Shown here piece by piece: positions 1 to 8,115 of a stretch of 64,000 nucleotides of DNA. The translations under genes and the position numbers were made by a program. The number at the start of each line of letters is the position of its first letter. Position 1 is the first letter of the stretch. Source of the stretch: Actinomycetospora sp. NBRC 106378 (GTDB lineage Bacteria > Actinomycetota > Actinomycetes > Mycobacteriales > Pseudonocardiaceae); the NCBI RefSeq assembly GCF_030269685.1, contig NZ_BSTT01000002.1, positions 558,001 through 622,000 of the forward strand. Direction: 5' to 3'. The notes under the pieces were generated by a model. That model was given only the letters and a program-made list of their open reading frames with translations, had not been told where the DNA came from and searched no databases.

Positions 1-188
1 GACGGACGCGGCGCACGGCCCTGCTCGAGCCGCACGTAGTACTCGGTCGAGATGTGCGCGACCACCGCCACCTCCTCCCGGCGCAGCCCCGGGGTGCGGC
101 GACGCGGTCCCGACGGCAGACCGACGTCCTCGGGTCGCAGCCGCTCCCGCCGGCTGCGCAGGAACGCCCCGAGCTCGTGCTTGTCCAT
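1..188 (-). CDS. XRE/MmyB-like helix-turn-helix regulator, 5' part only
   Basis: The first 62 codons of a DNA-binding regulator are present; the rest lies beyond the window edge. The N-terminus reads MDKHELGAFLRSRRERL, followed by PEDVGLPSGPRRRTPGLRRE and then VAHISTEYYVRLEQGR. This is the characteristic opening of the MmyB-like XRE family, with the HTH at about residues 35-58. These regulators normally continue into a ligand-binding domain, which cannot be seen here. The gene diverges from the SDR gene at 274, and this pairing is common for the family, so it probably controls that gene. The ATG at 186-188 is the only sensible start. Confidence 0.85.
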   Translation of the reverse strand, partial: MDKHELGAFLRSRRERLRPEDVGLPSGPRRRTPGLRREEVAVVAHISTEYYVRLEQGRAPRP

Positions 189-220
189 GCTCCGAGTGTG
201 CGCCGCGGACGATCACGGAC

Positions 221-231
221 CCTGGTACCGG
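221..231. promoter_or_regulatory. candidate operator between XRE and SDR genes
   Basis: The 85-bp divergent gap contains CCTGGTACCGG, an imperfect palindrome centred on GGTACC. It lies midway between the two start codons and could be the operator of the XRE regulator. Only the dyad is visible; binding is inferred. Confidence 0.3.
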
Positions 232-273
232 TTGTGCCTGCCTCGCGCGTCGGCGGGTCTGCACGGTGGAGCC

Positions 274-1047
274 ATGACCACCAGCACTGCCATCGGCCTC
301 CTTCAGGGCAAGATCGTCTTCATCACCGGCGCGAGCCGCGGGATCGGTGCGGCCGCCGCACGGCTCTTCGCCCGCGAGGGCGCGGCGGTGGTGCTCGCGT
401 CCCGCGGCACGGATGCGCTCGACCGGCTCGTCGGGGACATCCGGGCCGAGGGCGGCACGGCTGACGCCGTCACGGTCGACCTCGCCGACCCGCGCACGAT
501 CGAGGCCGCGATCGACCGGGTCGACCAGCTCCACGGGCGGCTCGACGGCGCCTTCAACAACGGGGCCGCGATCCAGCAGCCCGGCCCGCTCGACACCACC
601 TCCGCCGAGGACATCGACCAGCAGTTCGCCGTGAACTTCCGGGCGCACTGGACCGCGATGAACGCCGAGGCGGCCCTCATGCGACGCACCGGTGCCGGCG
701 CGATCGTGAACACCTCGAGCATCGGCAGCCGACGGGCCAACCCCCAGCTGCCCGCCTACGGCGCGATGAAGCGCGCGCTCAACAGCCTGACCGAGACCGC
801 CGCGGTCACGTGGGGTCGCGACGGCATCCGCGTCAACGGCATCACGCCGGGTGGCACGGCCACCGAGATGATCGACACCTGGGAGGCGGCGACCCCGGGC
901 GTGGTCGAGCGGATCGAGGCGACCATGCCGCTGGGTCGGATGGCCCGGCCGGAGGAGGTCGCCGAGGTGGCGGGATGGCTGCTCAGCGACCGGGCCTCGA
1001 TGGTGACCGGCGCGATCGTCCCGGTCGACGGGGGAGCGGGGGCCTGA
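274..1047 (+). CDS. SDR-family NAD(P)-dependent oxidoreductase
   Basis: A classical short-chain dehydrogenase/reductase of 257 aa, a typical length. The cofactor motif TGASRGIG is at about residues 18-25, NNGA (replacing the usual NNAG) near 92, the catalytic Ser in NTSSIGS, and the YGAMK active site follows. A Rossmann-fold cytosolic enzyme is expected; the substrate is not readable. The ATG at 274 has GGTGGA just upstream and gives the standard N-terminus; a longer in-frame reading from further upstream would run through the divergent promoter region and is rejected. It diverges from an XRE regulator that is its likely controller. Confidence 0.93.
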   Translation: MTTSTAIGLLQGKIVFITGASRGIGAAAARLFAREGAAVVLASRGTDALDRLVGDIRAEGGTADAVTVDLADPRTIEAAIDRVDQLHGRLDGAFNNGAAIQQPGPLDTTSAEDIDQQFAVNFRAHWTAMNAEAALMRRTGAGAIVNTSSIGSRRANPQLPAYGAMKRALNSLTETAAVTWGRDGIRVNGITPGGTATEMIDTWEAATPGVVERIEATMPLGRMARPEEVAEVAGWLLSDRASMVTGAIVPVDGGAGA

Positions 1048-1106
1048 ACCCCGTCCGCCACCGCTCCGCCGTCGGGACACGACGACGGGCTGTGGTCCGA
1101 CGGTCG

Positions 1107-1128
1107 CGGCGGGCGGTTCTACCCGCCG
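1107..1128 (+). terminator. hairpin downstream of the SDR gene
   Basis: CGGCGGG and CCCGCCG form a 7-bp perfect stem around an 8-nt loop, 60 nt after the SDR stop. There is no U-tract, so this is a possible terminator only. Confidence 0.4.
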
Positions 1129-1232
1129 TAGTGCAGTAGTCCGAACGGGGGATGTTCCACCGCGTCGATAACAGGTTCTCGACGCCGTCCGACACGAGCG
1201 GTGTCAGCACTGGTTCGGTCGGGGGGTTCATC

Positions 1233-1904
1233 ATGACGATGCAGCAGGACGGTTCGCAGCAGGGGCAGTACGGCCACCCGTCGCAGTACGGGTGGGTCCA
1301 GATGCCGGCCGGGGGAGTCCCGGTGCCGCCGCCCGAGCCGCGCAACGGTCTCGCGACCGCCGGCTTCGTCGTCGCCCTCATCGGCGCGGTGTTCGCGCTG
1401 ATCCCGCTCGTCGGCATCGTCTCGTGGGTGATCTCGCCCGTCGGCCTGGTCCTCTCGATCGCCGGCATCGTCGCGGCCACGAGGCACGGCGTGGGCCGCG
1501 GGCTCGCGATCGCCGGTGCGGTGCTCGGCGTGATCGGCCTGATCATCTGCCTGGCCTGGGTCGCCGCGATCGGGTCGGCCGCGTCGAAGGCGCCGAGCTA
1601 CAGCTCAGGCAGCTACAGCTCGGGCAGCTACGGCTCGTCGAGCTCGTCGTCGGGATCATCGGCCGCGAGCCTGCCCGCCGGGACGTACGGCGCCGGCACC
1701 TACGCGGTCGGGTCGGAGATCCAGCCCGGCACGTACCGGACCACCGGGGCGAGCTACTGCTACTGGGCGCGCCTGAAGAGCGCGGACGGCGAGCTCGGCT
1801 CGATCATCGCGAACGACAACGTCGACGGCAGTTCGACGATGGTCGTGAAGTCCACCGACCAGTACATCGAGTTCAGCGGTTCGTGCACCTGGACGAAGAA
1901 GTAG
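1233..1904 (+). CDS. DUF4190-like membrane protein with Ser/Gly linker and extracytoplasmic domain
   Basis: A 223-aa membrane protein of unknown function. A short Q/G/P-rich cytoplasmic N-terminus is followed by two hydrophobic segments (about residues 42-75 and 88-110) separated by a basic loop (ATRHGVGRG), the usual DUF4190 layout. A linker of repeated SSGSYSSGSYGS leads to a C-terminal domain (PAGTYGAGTYAVGSEIQPGT onward) with a Cys pair (SYCYW and GSCTW) that may form a disulphide outside the cell. I start it at the ATG at 1233; an in-frame GTG/TTG-type extension back to about 1152 has no domain support. Confidence 0.75.
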   Translation: MTMQQDGSQQGQYGHPSQYGWVQMPAGGVPVPPPEPRNGLATAGFVVALIGAVFALIPLVGIVSWVISPVGLVLSIAGIVAATRHGVGRGLAIAGAVLGVIGLIICLAWVAAIGSAASKAPSYSSGSYSSGSYGSSSSSSGSSAASLPAGTYGAGTYAVGSEIQPGTYRTTGASYCYWARLKSADGELGSIIANDNVDGSSTMVVKSTDQYIEFSGSCTWTKK

Positions 1905-1952
1905 GGCCGTTCCGCTGGACCCGTTCGCTTCGTACGAGGGGCGGCCGACGGG

Positions 1953-2924
1953 TCAGTCGGACTGGTGCCGCGCGTGGTGGTCCTCGGGGCAGTTGCGGGT
2001 GTCGCCGGAGTGGTGCTTCCCGCTGCCGTCGCCCCAGCCGTTCCCGCCGTGCTGCCCGCCGTGCTGGTCGCCGCCGGGGAGGCCGGGGAGATCCCCGATC
2101 CCGACATCGGGACCGCTGCGGCCGGAGATGCCGACGCCCACGGGGCCGGCGCTGCCGCACACCGACGGGCTGCGGACCTCGAAGCCGACGGCGATCCCGT
2201 CGCGGCAGCGCGCGCGGGTGGGGGAGACGTCGGCGGTGCCGCCGAGCAGGGCGAGGGCGTAGGCGCGGTCGTGGTCGACGGCGGCGGCGCGCGCCGTCGA
2301 GCCGGTCCTGATCGCCTCCGCGGCGGCCTCGCTGTGGTTCGTCGCCGCCGCGCCGGCCGTGGATCGGTCCCCGGTGGCCGAGGCGTCGACGGTGCTCCGG
2401 TCGGTAGCGGCCGAGGCGGCACGGGCGTCCGGTCCCGAGGCGGTCGACCGGGCGCGGGAGACCTGGGCGTGGGAGGCCTGGGCGCGGGAGGCCTGGGCGC
2501 GGGCGGCCGTCGCTCCGGAGCGCGGCACGGAGGCGCTCGCGAAGGAACTGCCGTCGGGCGTCGCCCCGTCGGGTCCGCCCGAGAAGCCGCCGAACCCGGC
2601 CGCGGCGAAGGGAAGGGCACCGTCCTGCGGGCCCGACGACGCCTGCCCGGTGAAGGGCTCGTCCGGCGTGCCGGTGCCCGCGGCCGCTGCGGCGGCGCCG
2701 GAGCCGTCGGCTCGTGACCCGGCCACGCCGACGGTGGGGGCCTCGTCGGCACCCACCCCGGCGCCGGCGGCGGAACTGCCCGCGGTGTCGCCCGATCCCA
2801 ACCCCGCGCTCGTGAAGCCGTCGGTGGCCGTCGCGCTCGCCGAGCCAGTGGGACCCGTCGACGGTTGAGGCGCGAGGGTCGGCTCGGTCGCGCCGCACGC
2901 GCGATCCAGCTCCAGGAGTACCAA
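1953..2924 (-). CDS. low-complexity Ala/Ser/Gly/Thr-rich protein of unknown function
   Basis: No family is recognised. The frame shows the strong third-position G/C bias of real genes here, so I treat it as coding. The product is dominated by A, S, G and T, with a short degenerate tandem repeat of the type RAQASRAQASHAQVSRAR near the middle, a two-Cys stretch (ARCRDG and SVCGSAG) in the last third, and a His/Gly-rich tail (DQHGGQHGGNGWGDGSG). No signal peptide or membrane segment is seen. The only upstream start after an in-frame TAG is TTG at 2922-2924 without a good ribosome binding site; an internal GTG is equally possible, so the N-terminus is uncertain. Confidence 0.45.
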   Translation of the reverse strand: MVLLELDRACGATEPTLAPQPSTGPTGSASATATDGFTSAGLGSGDTAGSSAAGAGVGADEAPTVGVAGSRADGSGAAAAAAGTGTPDEPFTGQASSGPQDGALPFAAAGFGGFSGGPDGATPDGSSFASASVPRSGATAARAQASRAQASHAQVSRARSTASGPDARAASAATDRSTVDASATGDRSTAGAAATNHSEAAAEAIRTGSTARAAAVDHDRAYALALLGGTADVSPTRARCRDGIAVGFEVRSPSVCGSAGPVGVGISGRSGPDVGIGDLPGLPGGDQHGGQHGGNGWGDGSGKHHSGDTRNCPEDHHARHQSD

Positions 2925-3027
2925 CGACCGTGATCCGCTGGGCCGACCGGGCTAATCGGGCCTCTCGGTCGGGTGAGGACCCCGCACCAGGTGCAACGCG
3001 AGGTGCCTCCGCTCGGACATACCGAGC

Positions 3028-4635
3028 ATGACGCGGAACGATGACGGCGCGGTCACGGGGCTGGTCACGGACCCGACCACCGACGAGGCGGTCGACGAGG
3101 CGCTCGCCGAGTTCGGTCGAGTGCTGGTGACGGGCCCGTCGGTGGTCGCGGTGCGCGCTGCCCTCGCAGCGGCGGTCGCGCGGCACGGCGATGACCTCGC
3201 CGTCGTCCACGACGCCACCCCGGCCGAGCTCGAGGCACTCCCGGAGCAGGGGCTGATCGGGGTCCGCCCGCCGGTCCTCGACGCGGTGCTCGGACCCGTG
3301 CCCGACCTCCCCTTCGTCCTCGTCGACACCCTTCCCGACGACCGGTGCGAGGTCCCGGAGGCGGTCCGGGCGGTGGTGGCTGCCGTGACCGACCGGCACC
3401 GGCTCGCCGTCGGGAAGGCCCTCGACGAGGCCGAGCTCGCCGCGCTGACCGAGCACGCGGACACCCTGGACGCGGCCCTCGAGGCCGGGCTGGTGCACCG
3501 GACGACGCTCGACGGGCAGCCGCACCTCGCGCCGGACCCCGCCGTCGTGGACCTCGCCGAGAGCCCGACCGGCTGGCCGATCACCACCGCGTTCGCGCGG
3601 CGCCTGCGCGACACGGGGGACACCGCGCGGCTGCTGGTCCCGGGGCGGGTCGCCGTCGCGCGGGGTGACGCGGGCGTCGGCGCGGTGCTGCTCGGGCGGC
3701 TCGATCCGGACGAGGTGCCGGTCGAGACGGCGTGGGCGGTCGCGACCGCCGCGGAGCAGCACGGGCACGACGAGGCGGCCGCGCGCTGGCACCGGTCGGT
3801 CGCCGACCGCGGCGACGCCGAGGACGCCCGGGCCTCCCGACGCGCGGCCGGGCTGGCGGAGCTGCGTTCGGGTCGCCGGCGCGCCGCCCACGACCTGCTC
3901 GCCGGGATCGACGGCGCCGACCGCGCGACGCAGGACGTGCTCGCCCGCCTGGCCCTGGCCGGGTCGGGGAACGACGGCCGGCTCGAGGCCCGCCGCCGGT
4001 TCGAGCTGGCCGCCGACGGCGACGACGAGCTCGCGGCCGGTGCCGCGCTCGCCCTGGCCACGATGGCCCGCGAGGACGGTGACGACGACGCCGCCGTCCG
4101 CTGGTTGCGGTTCGCCGCGCGCACCACGACCGACCGCGAGCGCGCGACCCGGGCCCGCATCGTCGTCATCCCCGTGCTGGCCCGGCTGGGTCGGACGACG
4201 GAGGCGGACGCAGCGGCGGACGAGCTCGACGACCACCTCGTCGACTCCGACCCCCGCCCCTGGCGTGAGGCCCTGGTCCTGGCCCGGGCGGCGCTCGCCC
4301 GCGCGACCGGCGACCTCGAGCTCACCCGGATCGTGCTCGACGGCGCCGCTCCCGACCTCCGGGGCGCGGCCTGGTCGGCGGCTTCGGTCGAGCTCGACGT
4401 CGAGCGTGGGCTCGTCGACGACGTGCTCGACGCCGGACGGCCGGAGTGGGTGCACCTGCGGGCCGTCCGGTCGGACCGTCCGGGGCAGTCCCGCCGCCTC
4501 GACCCGCAGCGCCGGCTGCGCGCCGCCCGTCAGGCCGCGCTGCACGCCCGCGACGGGCGGTTCGCCGCCGTGCCGGCGCCGCGCCGGGAGGGGACGTCGT
4601 CGACCGTGCCGTCGATGGCGCGGACGACGGCGTAG
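3028..4635 (+). CDS. large alpha-helical repeat protein, function unknown
   Basis: A 535-aa soluble protein. No assigned domain is recognised. The first 60 residues resemble a degenerate nucleotide-binding fold (VLVTGPSVVAVRAALAAAVA without a Walker A lysine). From about residue 220 on, the sequence consists of paired amphipathic Ala/Arg-rich helices spaced 35-40 residues apart (for example EAAARWHRSVADRGD, ARRRFELAADGDDELA and DAAVRWLRFAART), suggestive of TPR/MalT-type helical repeats. No C-terminal HTH is present, which argues against a complete LuxR/MalT regulator. It is followed immediately by a long hairpin. Unknown protein, possibly derived from an ATPase-TPR regulator. Confidence 0.7.
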   Translation: MTRNDDGAVTGLVTDPTTDEAVDEALAEFGRVLVTGPSVVAVRAALAAAVARHGDDLAVVHDATPAELEALPEQGLIGVRPPVLDAVLGPVPDLPFVLVDTLPDDRCEVPEAVRAVVAAVTDRHRLAVGKALDEAELAALTEHADTLDAALEAGLVHRTTLDGQPHLAPDPAVVDLAESPTGWPITTAFARRLRDTGDTARLLVPGRVAVARGDAGVGAVLLGRLDPDEVPVETAWAVATAAEQHGHDEAAARWHRSVADRGDAEDARASRRAAGLAELRSGRRRAAHDLLAGIDGADRATQDVLARLALAGSGNDGRLEARRRFELAADGDDELAAGAALALATMAREDGDDDAAVRWLRFAARTTTDRERATRARIVVIPVLARLGRTTEADAAADELDDHLVDSDPRPWREALVLARAALARATGDLELTRIVLDGAAPDLRGAAWSAASVELDVERGLVDDVLDAGRPEWVHLRAVRSDRPGQSRRLDPQRRLRAARQAALHARDGRFAAVPAPRREGTSSTVPSMARTTA

Positions 4636-4641
4636 GCCCCG

Positions 4642-4687
4642 CGAGTGCGGCGGAGTGCGTCAGCGGCGACGCAGTCCGCCGCACTCG
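4642..4687 (+). terminator. strong intergenic hairpin after the helical-repeat gene
   Basis: The arms CGAGTGCGGCGGA (4642-4654) and TCCGCCGCACTCG (4675-4687) pair perfectly over 13 bp. After one G/G mismatch, TGCGTC and GACGCA add six more pairs around the loop AGCGGC. It begins 7 nt after the stop codon. There is no U-run, as is common for actinobacterial terminators. Confidence 0.6.
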
Positions 4688-4704
4688 GCGAACGTCGGCC
4701 GCGC

Positions 4705-4720
4705 ACCCGCCGTCGGGAAC
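4705..4720. repeat. 16-bp interspersed dyad, copy 1
   Basis: ACCCGCCGTCGGGAAC, with inner CCCG/CGGG arms. Exact copies occur at 25006-25021 and, inverted, at 61018-61033, all outside genes. The 13-bp tandem array at 27461 is a one-base variant of part of this unit. Confidence 0.6.
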
Positions 4721-4737
4721 GCGCACACTCGGAGGTG

Positions 4738-6099
4738 ATGACCGCCGAAGCGCCTCCGAGGCGCGACCGCTACACCCCGGTCCCCGACGAGATCGACGCC
4801 GTCGACCTGCCGGTCGAGGGCGCGCTGCCACCGGAGCTGGACGGGCGGTACATCCGCAACGGCCCGAACCCGCTGCCCGGTGACGACCCCGGGCACTGGT
4901 TCCGCGGGCACGGGATGCTCCACGGCCTGCGGCTGCGCGACGGCCGGGCCGAGTGGTACCGCAACCGCTGGGTCCGCACCCGTGCGCTCGAGGGGAAGCC
5001 GTTCCTCGGGCTGCGCGGTCCCGACCTCACCGCCGTCCCCGCCAACACCCACCTCGTCCCGCAGGCCGGGCGGCTGTTCGCGCTGGTGGAGCAGGGGCTG
5101 CCGTACGAGGTCGACGAGGACCTCGCCACGATCGGCCCGTGCGACTTCGACGGTCGCCTGAAGACCGCGATGTGCGCGCACCCGAAGACCGACCCGGTCA
5201 CCGGCGAGATGCACTTCCACGGCTACTCGCCGTTCCCGCCGTACCTGACCTACCACCGGCTCTCCGCGACGGGCGAGCTCATCGAGAGCCGTCCGGTGTC
5301 GGTCGACCGCCCGACGATGATGCACGACCTCGCGATCACCGACCGCCACGCGATCTTCCTCGACCTGCCGATGACGTTCGCCTGGCGCCGCATGGTCGTC
5401 TCCGGCATGCCGTTCGGCTGGGAGGAGCGCTATGGCGCGCGGCTCGGCGTCATGGCGCTCGACGACCCGGCGGCGCCGGTCCGCTGGTTCGAGATCGACC
5501 CCTGCTACGTCTTCCACGTCGGGACCGCGAGCTTCGTTCCCGACGACAGGTCGGGTCGGATCGTGCTCGACGGTGCCCGCTACTCCGCCGCCGACGCGGC
5601 CGCGCTCTTCCCCTCGAAGCGCCGGAAGCGGCCGCAGCGCGACCCGGCGTCGGAGGCCGTGGCGCTCGGCGTCGCGCGCTACCACCGCTGGACGCTCGAC
5701 CTCACGACCGGCGCCGTCAGCGAGACGCCGCTCGACGACCGCGCCCTCGAGATGCCCACGCTCGACGACGACCGCGTGGGTCGGTCCGCCCGCTACCGGT
5801 ACGCGGTCGCGTCGGGGCGGCGCAGCGACTCCGTGGTGAAGCTCGACCTCGACACCGGGGTCACGACGACGCACGACCCCGGCGACGACGTCTCCGCCGG
5901 CGAGGCCGTGTTCGTCCCCTCCGCCGCCCCGGACCGCGCCGAGGACGACGGCTGGCTGCTCACCATCACGACGCGCCGCGACGGCTCGACGTCGCGCCTG
6001 CTCGTCCTCGACGCCACGGACGTCACCCGCACCGTCGCCGCGGTGACCCTGCCGCGGGGCGTGCCGGCCGGGTTCCACGGGAGCTGGATCCCTGCCTAG
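4738..6099 (+). CDS. carotenoid cleavage oxygenase family protein (RPE65/lignostilbene dioxygenase-like)
   Basis: A non-haem Fe(II) dioxygenase-type seven-bladed propeller of 453 aa. The start of the family is visible (PPELDGRYIRNGPNPLPGD). The four iron-binding His are identifiable: CAHPKTD (about residue 147), MMHDLAIT (about 196), YVFHVGTAS (about 260) and the C-terminal GFHGSW (about 446). Known members cleave carotenoid or stilbene double bonds with O2; which substrate applies here cannot be read. The ATG at 4738 gives the correct N-terminus, though GGAGGT sits unusually close to it. It converges on the monooxygenase gene at 6096, and the two stop codons share one CTAG. Confidence 0.92.
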   Translation: MTAEAPPRRDRYTPVPDEIDAVDLPVEGALPPELDGRYIRNGPNPLPGDDPGHWFRGHGMLHGLRLRDGRAEWYRNRWVRTRALEGKPFLGLRGPDLTAVPANTHLVPQAGRLFALVEQGLPYEVDEDLATIGPCDFDGRLKTAMCAHPKTDPVTGEMHFHGYSPFPPYLTYHRLSATGELIESRPVSVDRPTMMHDLAITDRHAIFLDLPMTFAWRRMVVSGMPFGWEERYGARLGVMALDDPAAPVRWFEIDPCYVFHVGTASFVPDDRSGRIVLDGARYSAADAAALFPSKRRKRPQRDPASEAVALGVARYHRWTLDLTTGAVSETPLDDRALEMPTLDDDRVGRSARYRYAVASGRRSDSVVKLDLDTGVTTTHDPGDDVSAGEAVFVPSAAPDRAEDDGWLLTITTRRDGSTSRLLVLDATDVTRTVAAVTLPRGVPAGFHGSWIPA

Positions 6100-7982
6100 C
6101 GGGTCTCGAAATCGTCCGGTCCCGACGCCTCGAGCCGGGCGCGGTAGTCGACGATCCGCCAGGGCAGCGTGTTGACCACTCGCCCGACGGCGTTGCGGTA
6201 CCAGTTGGTCATCCCGGGGTGCGTCCAGATCATGCCGGCGTGGGCGGCGTCGACCTCCGCGTCGTAGGCCGCCGCCACGTCCTCGCGGACCTCCAGTGCG
6301 GTGCCGCCGCCGTCGAGCAGGCCCGCGACGAGCCGCGCGACGTAGCGCATCTGCAGCTCGATGATCGTGATCTGCGAGCCCCCGTGGCCGAGCGCGGTGT
6401 TCGGGCCGGAGAGCAGGAAGAGGTTCGGGAACCCGGGCACGGAGACGCCGAGGTGGGCGCGGGCGTCGTCGTCCCCCCACCTCTCGGCGAGCGAACCGCC
6501 TCGACCCTGCACGTCCACCCCAGCCAGGAACTCGTGCGCGGCGAACCCCGTCGCGAGCACGACGACGTCGGCCGGGTACTCGGCGCCCGAGGTCGTCCGC
6601 AGCCCGTGGGGCAGCACCTCGGCCGCGGCCTCCGTCACGAGCTCGACGTCGTCGCGGCGCAGAGCGACGAACCAGCCGTTGTCGAGCAGCATCCGCTTCC
6701 CGAACGGCGGGTAGTGGGGGAGGGCCTTCGCGACGAGGTCGGGGCGTCCCTCGAGCTCGGCCTCCAGGTAGCGGGTGAAGTGCCGGCGGTGACCGTCGTT
6801 GGCGGCGTTGACCGAGCGCTCAGGGTGCTCCCACGCGGGGTCGACGACGAGGGCCGGGTGCACCTTGTCGTTGAACGTCCACGCGAGCCGCGCGCGGTAC
6901 CAGCCGGCGTAGAACGGCACGTCGGCGAGCACCTGCTGCTTGTCCGCGCCGATCTCGTCGAAGTAGCCGGAGTGCGGGGCGATCCACTGCGGCGAGCGCT
7001 GGAAGATCGTCACAGCGCCCGCCTCCTCGGCGATCCGCGGGACGATCTGCATGGCGCTCGCGCCGGTCCCGACGACCGCCACCCGACGTCCGGCGAGGTC
7101 CAGGTCGTCCGGCCAGCGGGCGGAGTGGAAGAGCGGACCGTCGAAGGAGTCGAGCCCGGGCAGGTCCGGCGTCCTCGGGCGGTTGAGCTGTCCGACCGCC
7201 GAGATCAGCAGGGCCGCCGACCGGGTCCCGCGGGTGCCGTCGGCGTGCCGGACCGTCAGCGTCCAGCGGTGCGTCGCCTCGTCCCACGACGCCGCCTCCA
7301 CCTCCACGCCGAGCTCGAGGTGACGGCGGAGGTCGGCGTCGTCGGCGTAGTCGCGGAGGTAGTCGAACACCTCGTCACGGCGGCCGAAGGCGGTCGACCA
7401 GGGGTGCGGGCGGAACGAGTAGGAGTACAGGTGGCTGGGGGTGTCGACGCCCGCGCCCGGGTAGCGGTTCTCCCACCAGGTGCCCGCGACCTCGGTGTTC
7501 CGCTCCAGCGCGGTGACCGGGATGCCCATCTCGCGCAGGGTCGCGACGGCGAGCAGGCCACCGACGCCCGCGCCGATGACCAACGCGTCCGTGCCCGGCG
7601 GCACCCTCGGGCGGGGGGTCGGCTCCGCGGCGGCCGAACCGAGGGTCTCGGCCATCATCGGCTCGAACTCGTCGCCGACCGGCTCCCCGGTGAAGGTGCG
7701 GAGCATCCGCAGGAGCAGTTCGCCGCGGGGCGCCGGGATCGCGGCCGGCGTCCCCGCCCGCCACGCCGCCACCGCCTCGGCGGCCGCGTCCCGGATCTCG
7801 GCCCGGACGTCGTCCGGGAGGCCACCGGTGTCGTGGTCGTCCAGCCCGCGCGCCCGGGTCGGGGCGTACGGCGCCTCGAGCCAGCGGAGGTCGCCGGTCA
7901 GCTGGACCAGGGACATCGTCAGGCAGGGGACGTTCGCCGCCTCGAGCGCGCGGCGCAGGTCGGTCGGAGCGGCGGTGGTCAC
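6096..7982 (-). CDS. flavin-containing monooxygenase, Baeyer-Villiger type
   Basis: A 628-aa FAD/NADPH enzyme. An N-terminal extension of about 130 residues precedes the FAD motif GAGVGG. The Baeyer-Villiger fingerprint FxGxxxHxxxWP reads FDGPLFHSARWP (about residues 280-291), followed by the NADPH motif GTGASA. The extension is like that of the larger BVMOs. It should insert one oxygen into a ketone to give an ester or lactone, substrate unknown. I choose GTG at 7982, which has AAGG 9 nt upstream; a TTG 13 codons earlier is less likely. It shares its stop CTAG with the convergent dioxygenase and diverges from the nitroreductase operon. Confidence 0.92.
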   Translation of the reverse strand: MTTAAPTDLRRALEAANVPCLTMSLVQLTGDLRWLEAPYAPTRARGLDDHDTGGLPDDVRAEIRDAAAEAVAAWRAGTPAAIPAPRGELLLRMLRTFTGEPVGDEFEPMMAETLGSAAAEPTPRPRVPPGTDALVIGAGVGGLLAVATLREMGIPVTALERNTEVAGTWWENRYPGAGVDTPSHLYSYSFRPHPWSTAFGRRDEVFDYLRDYADDADLRRHLELGVEVEAASWDEATHRWTLTVRHADGTRGTRSAALLISAVGQLNRPRTPDLPGLDSFDGPLFHSARWPDDLDLAGRRVAVVGTGASAMQIVPRIAEEAGAVTIFQRSPQWIAPHSGYFDEIGADKQQVLADVPFYAGWYRARLAWTFNDKVHPALVVDPAWEHPERSVNAANDGHRRHFTRYLEAELEGRPDLVAKALPHYPPFGKRMLLDNGWFVALRRDDVELVTEAAAEVLPHGLRTTSGAEYPADVVVLATGFAAHEFLAGVDVQGRGGSLAERWGDDDARAHLGVSVPGFPNLFLLSGPNTALGHGGSQITIIELQMRYVARLVAGLLDGGGTALEVREDVAAAYDAEVDAAHAGMIWTHPGMTNWYRNAVGRVVNTLPWRIVDYRARLEASGPDDFETR

Positions 7983-8047
7983 GACGACGGACCTTACGAC
8001 GGGTAGGCCGCCCGGGCGCAAGACCTGGGTTCCGGGCAGGTCAGTGC

Positions 8048-8069
8048 TTGACGTGTGGTCCGAGCCACA
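8048..8069 (+). promoter_or_regulatory. candidate promoter -35 and operator dyad before the nitroreductase operon
   Basis: TTGACG at 8048-8053 is immediately followed by the inverted repeat TGTGG-TCCGAG-CCACA (8054-8069). A dyad placed directly against a -35 box suits repression, and the operon encodes its own TetR at 10330. No convincing -10 is seen. Confidence 0.35.
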
Positions 8070-8115
8070 GCACAGTGACGATCCTCTGGCCTACCCGCTG
8101 ATAGGAGAACCGGCG

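Noticed and set aside
1873-4545. Long open frames antisense to real genes, including 890 codons at 1873-4545, 1017 at 4953-8006, 1159 at 53869-57348 and 1059 at 45060-48239
   Set aside because: Their products are Arg/Gly/Pro/Ala-rich without domains, and they oppose or overlap genes with clear motifs. Long shadow frames are expected at this GC content.
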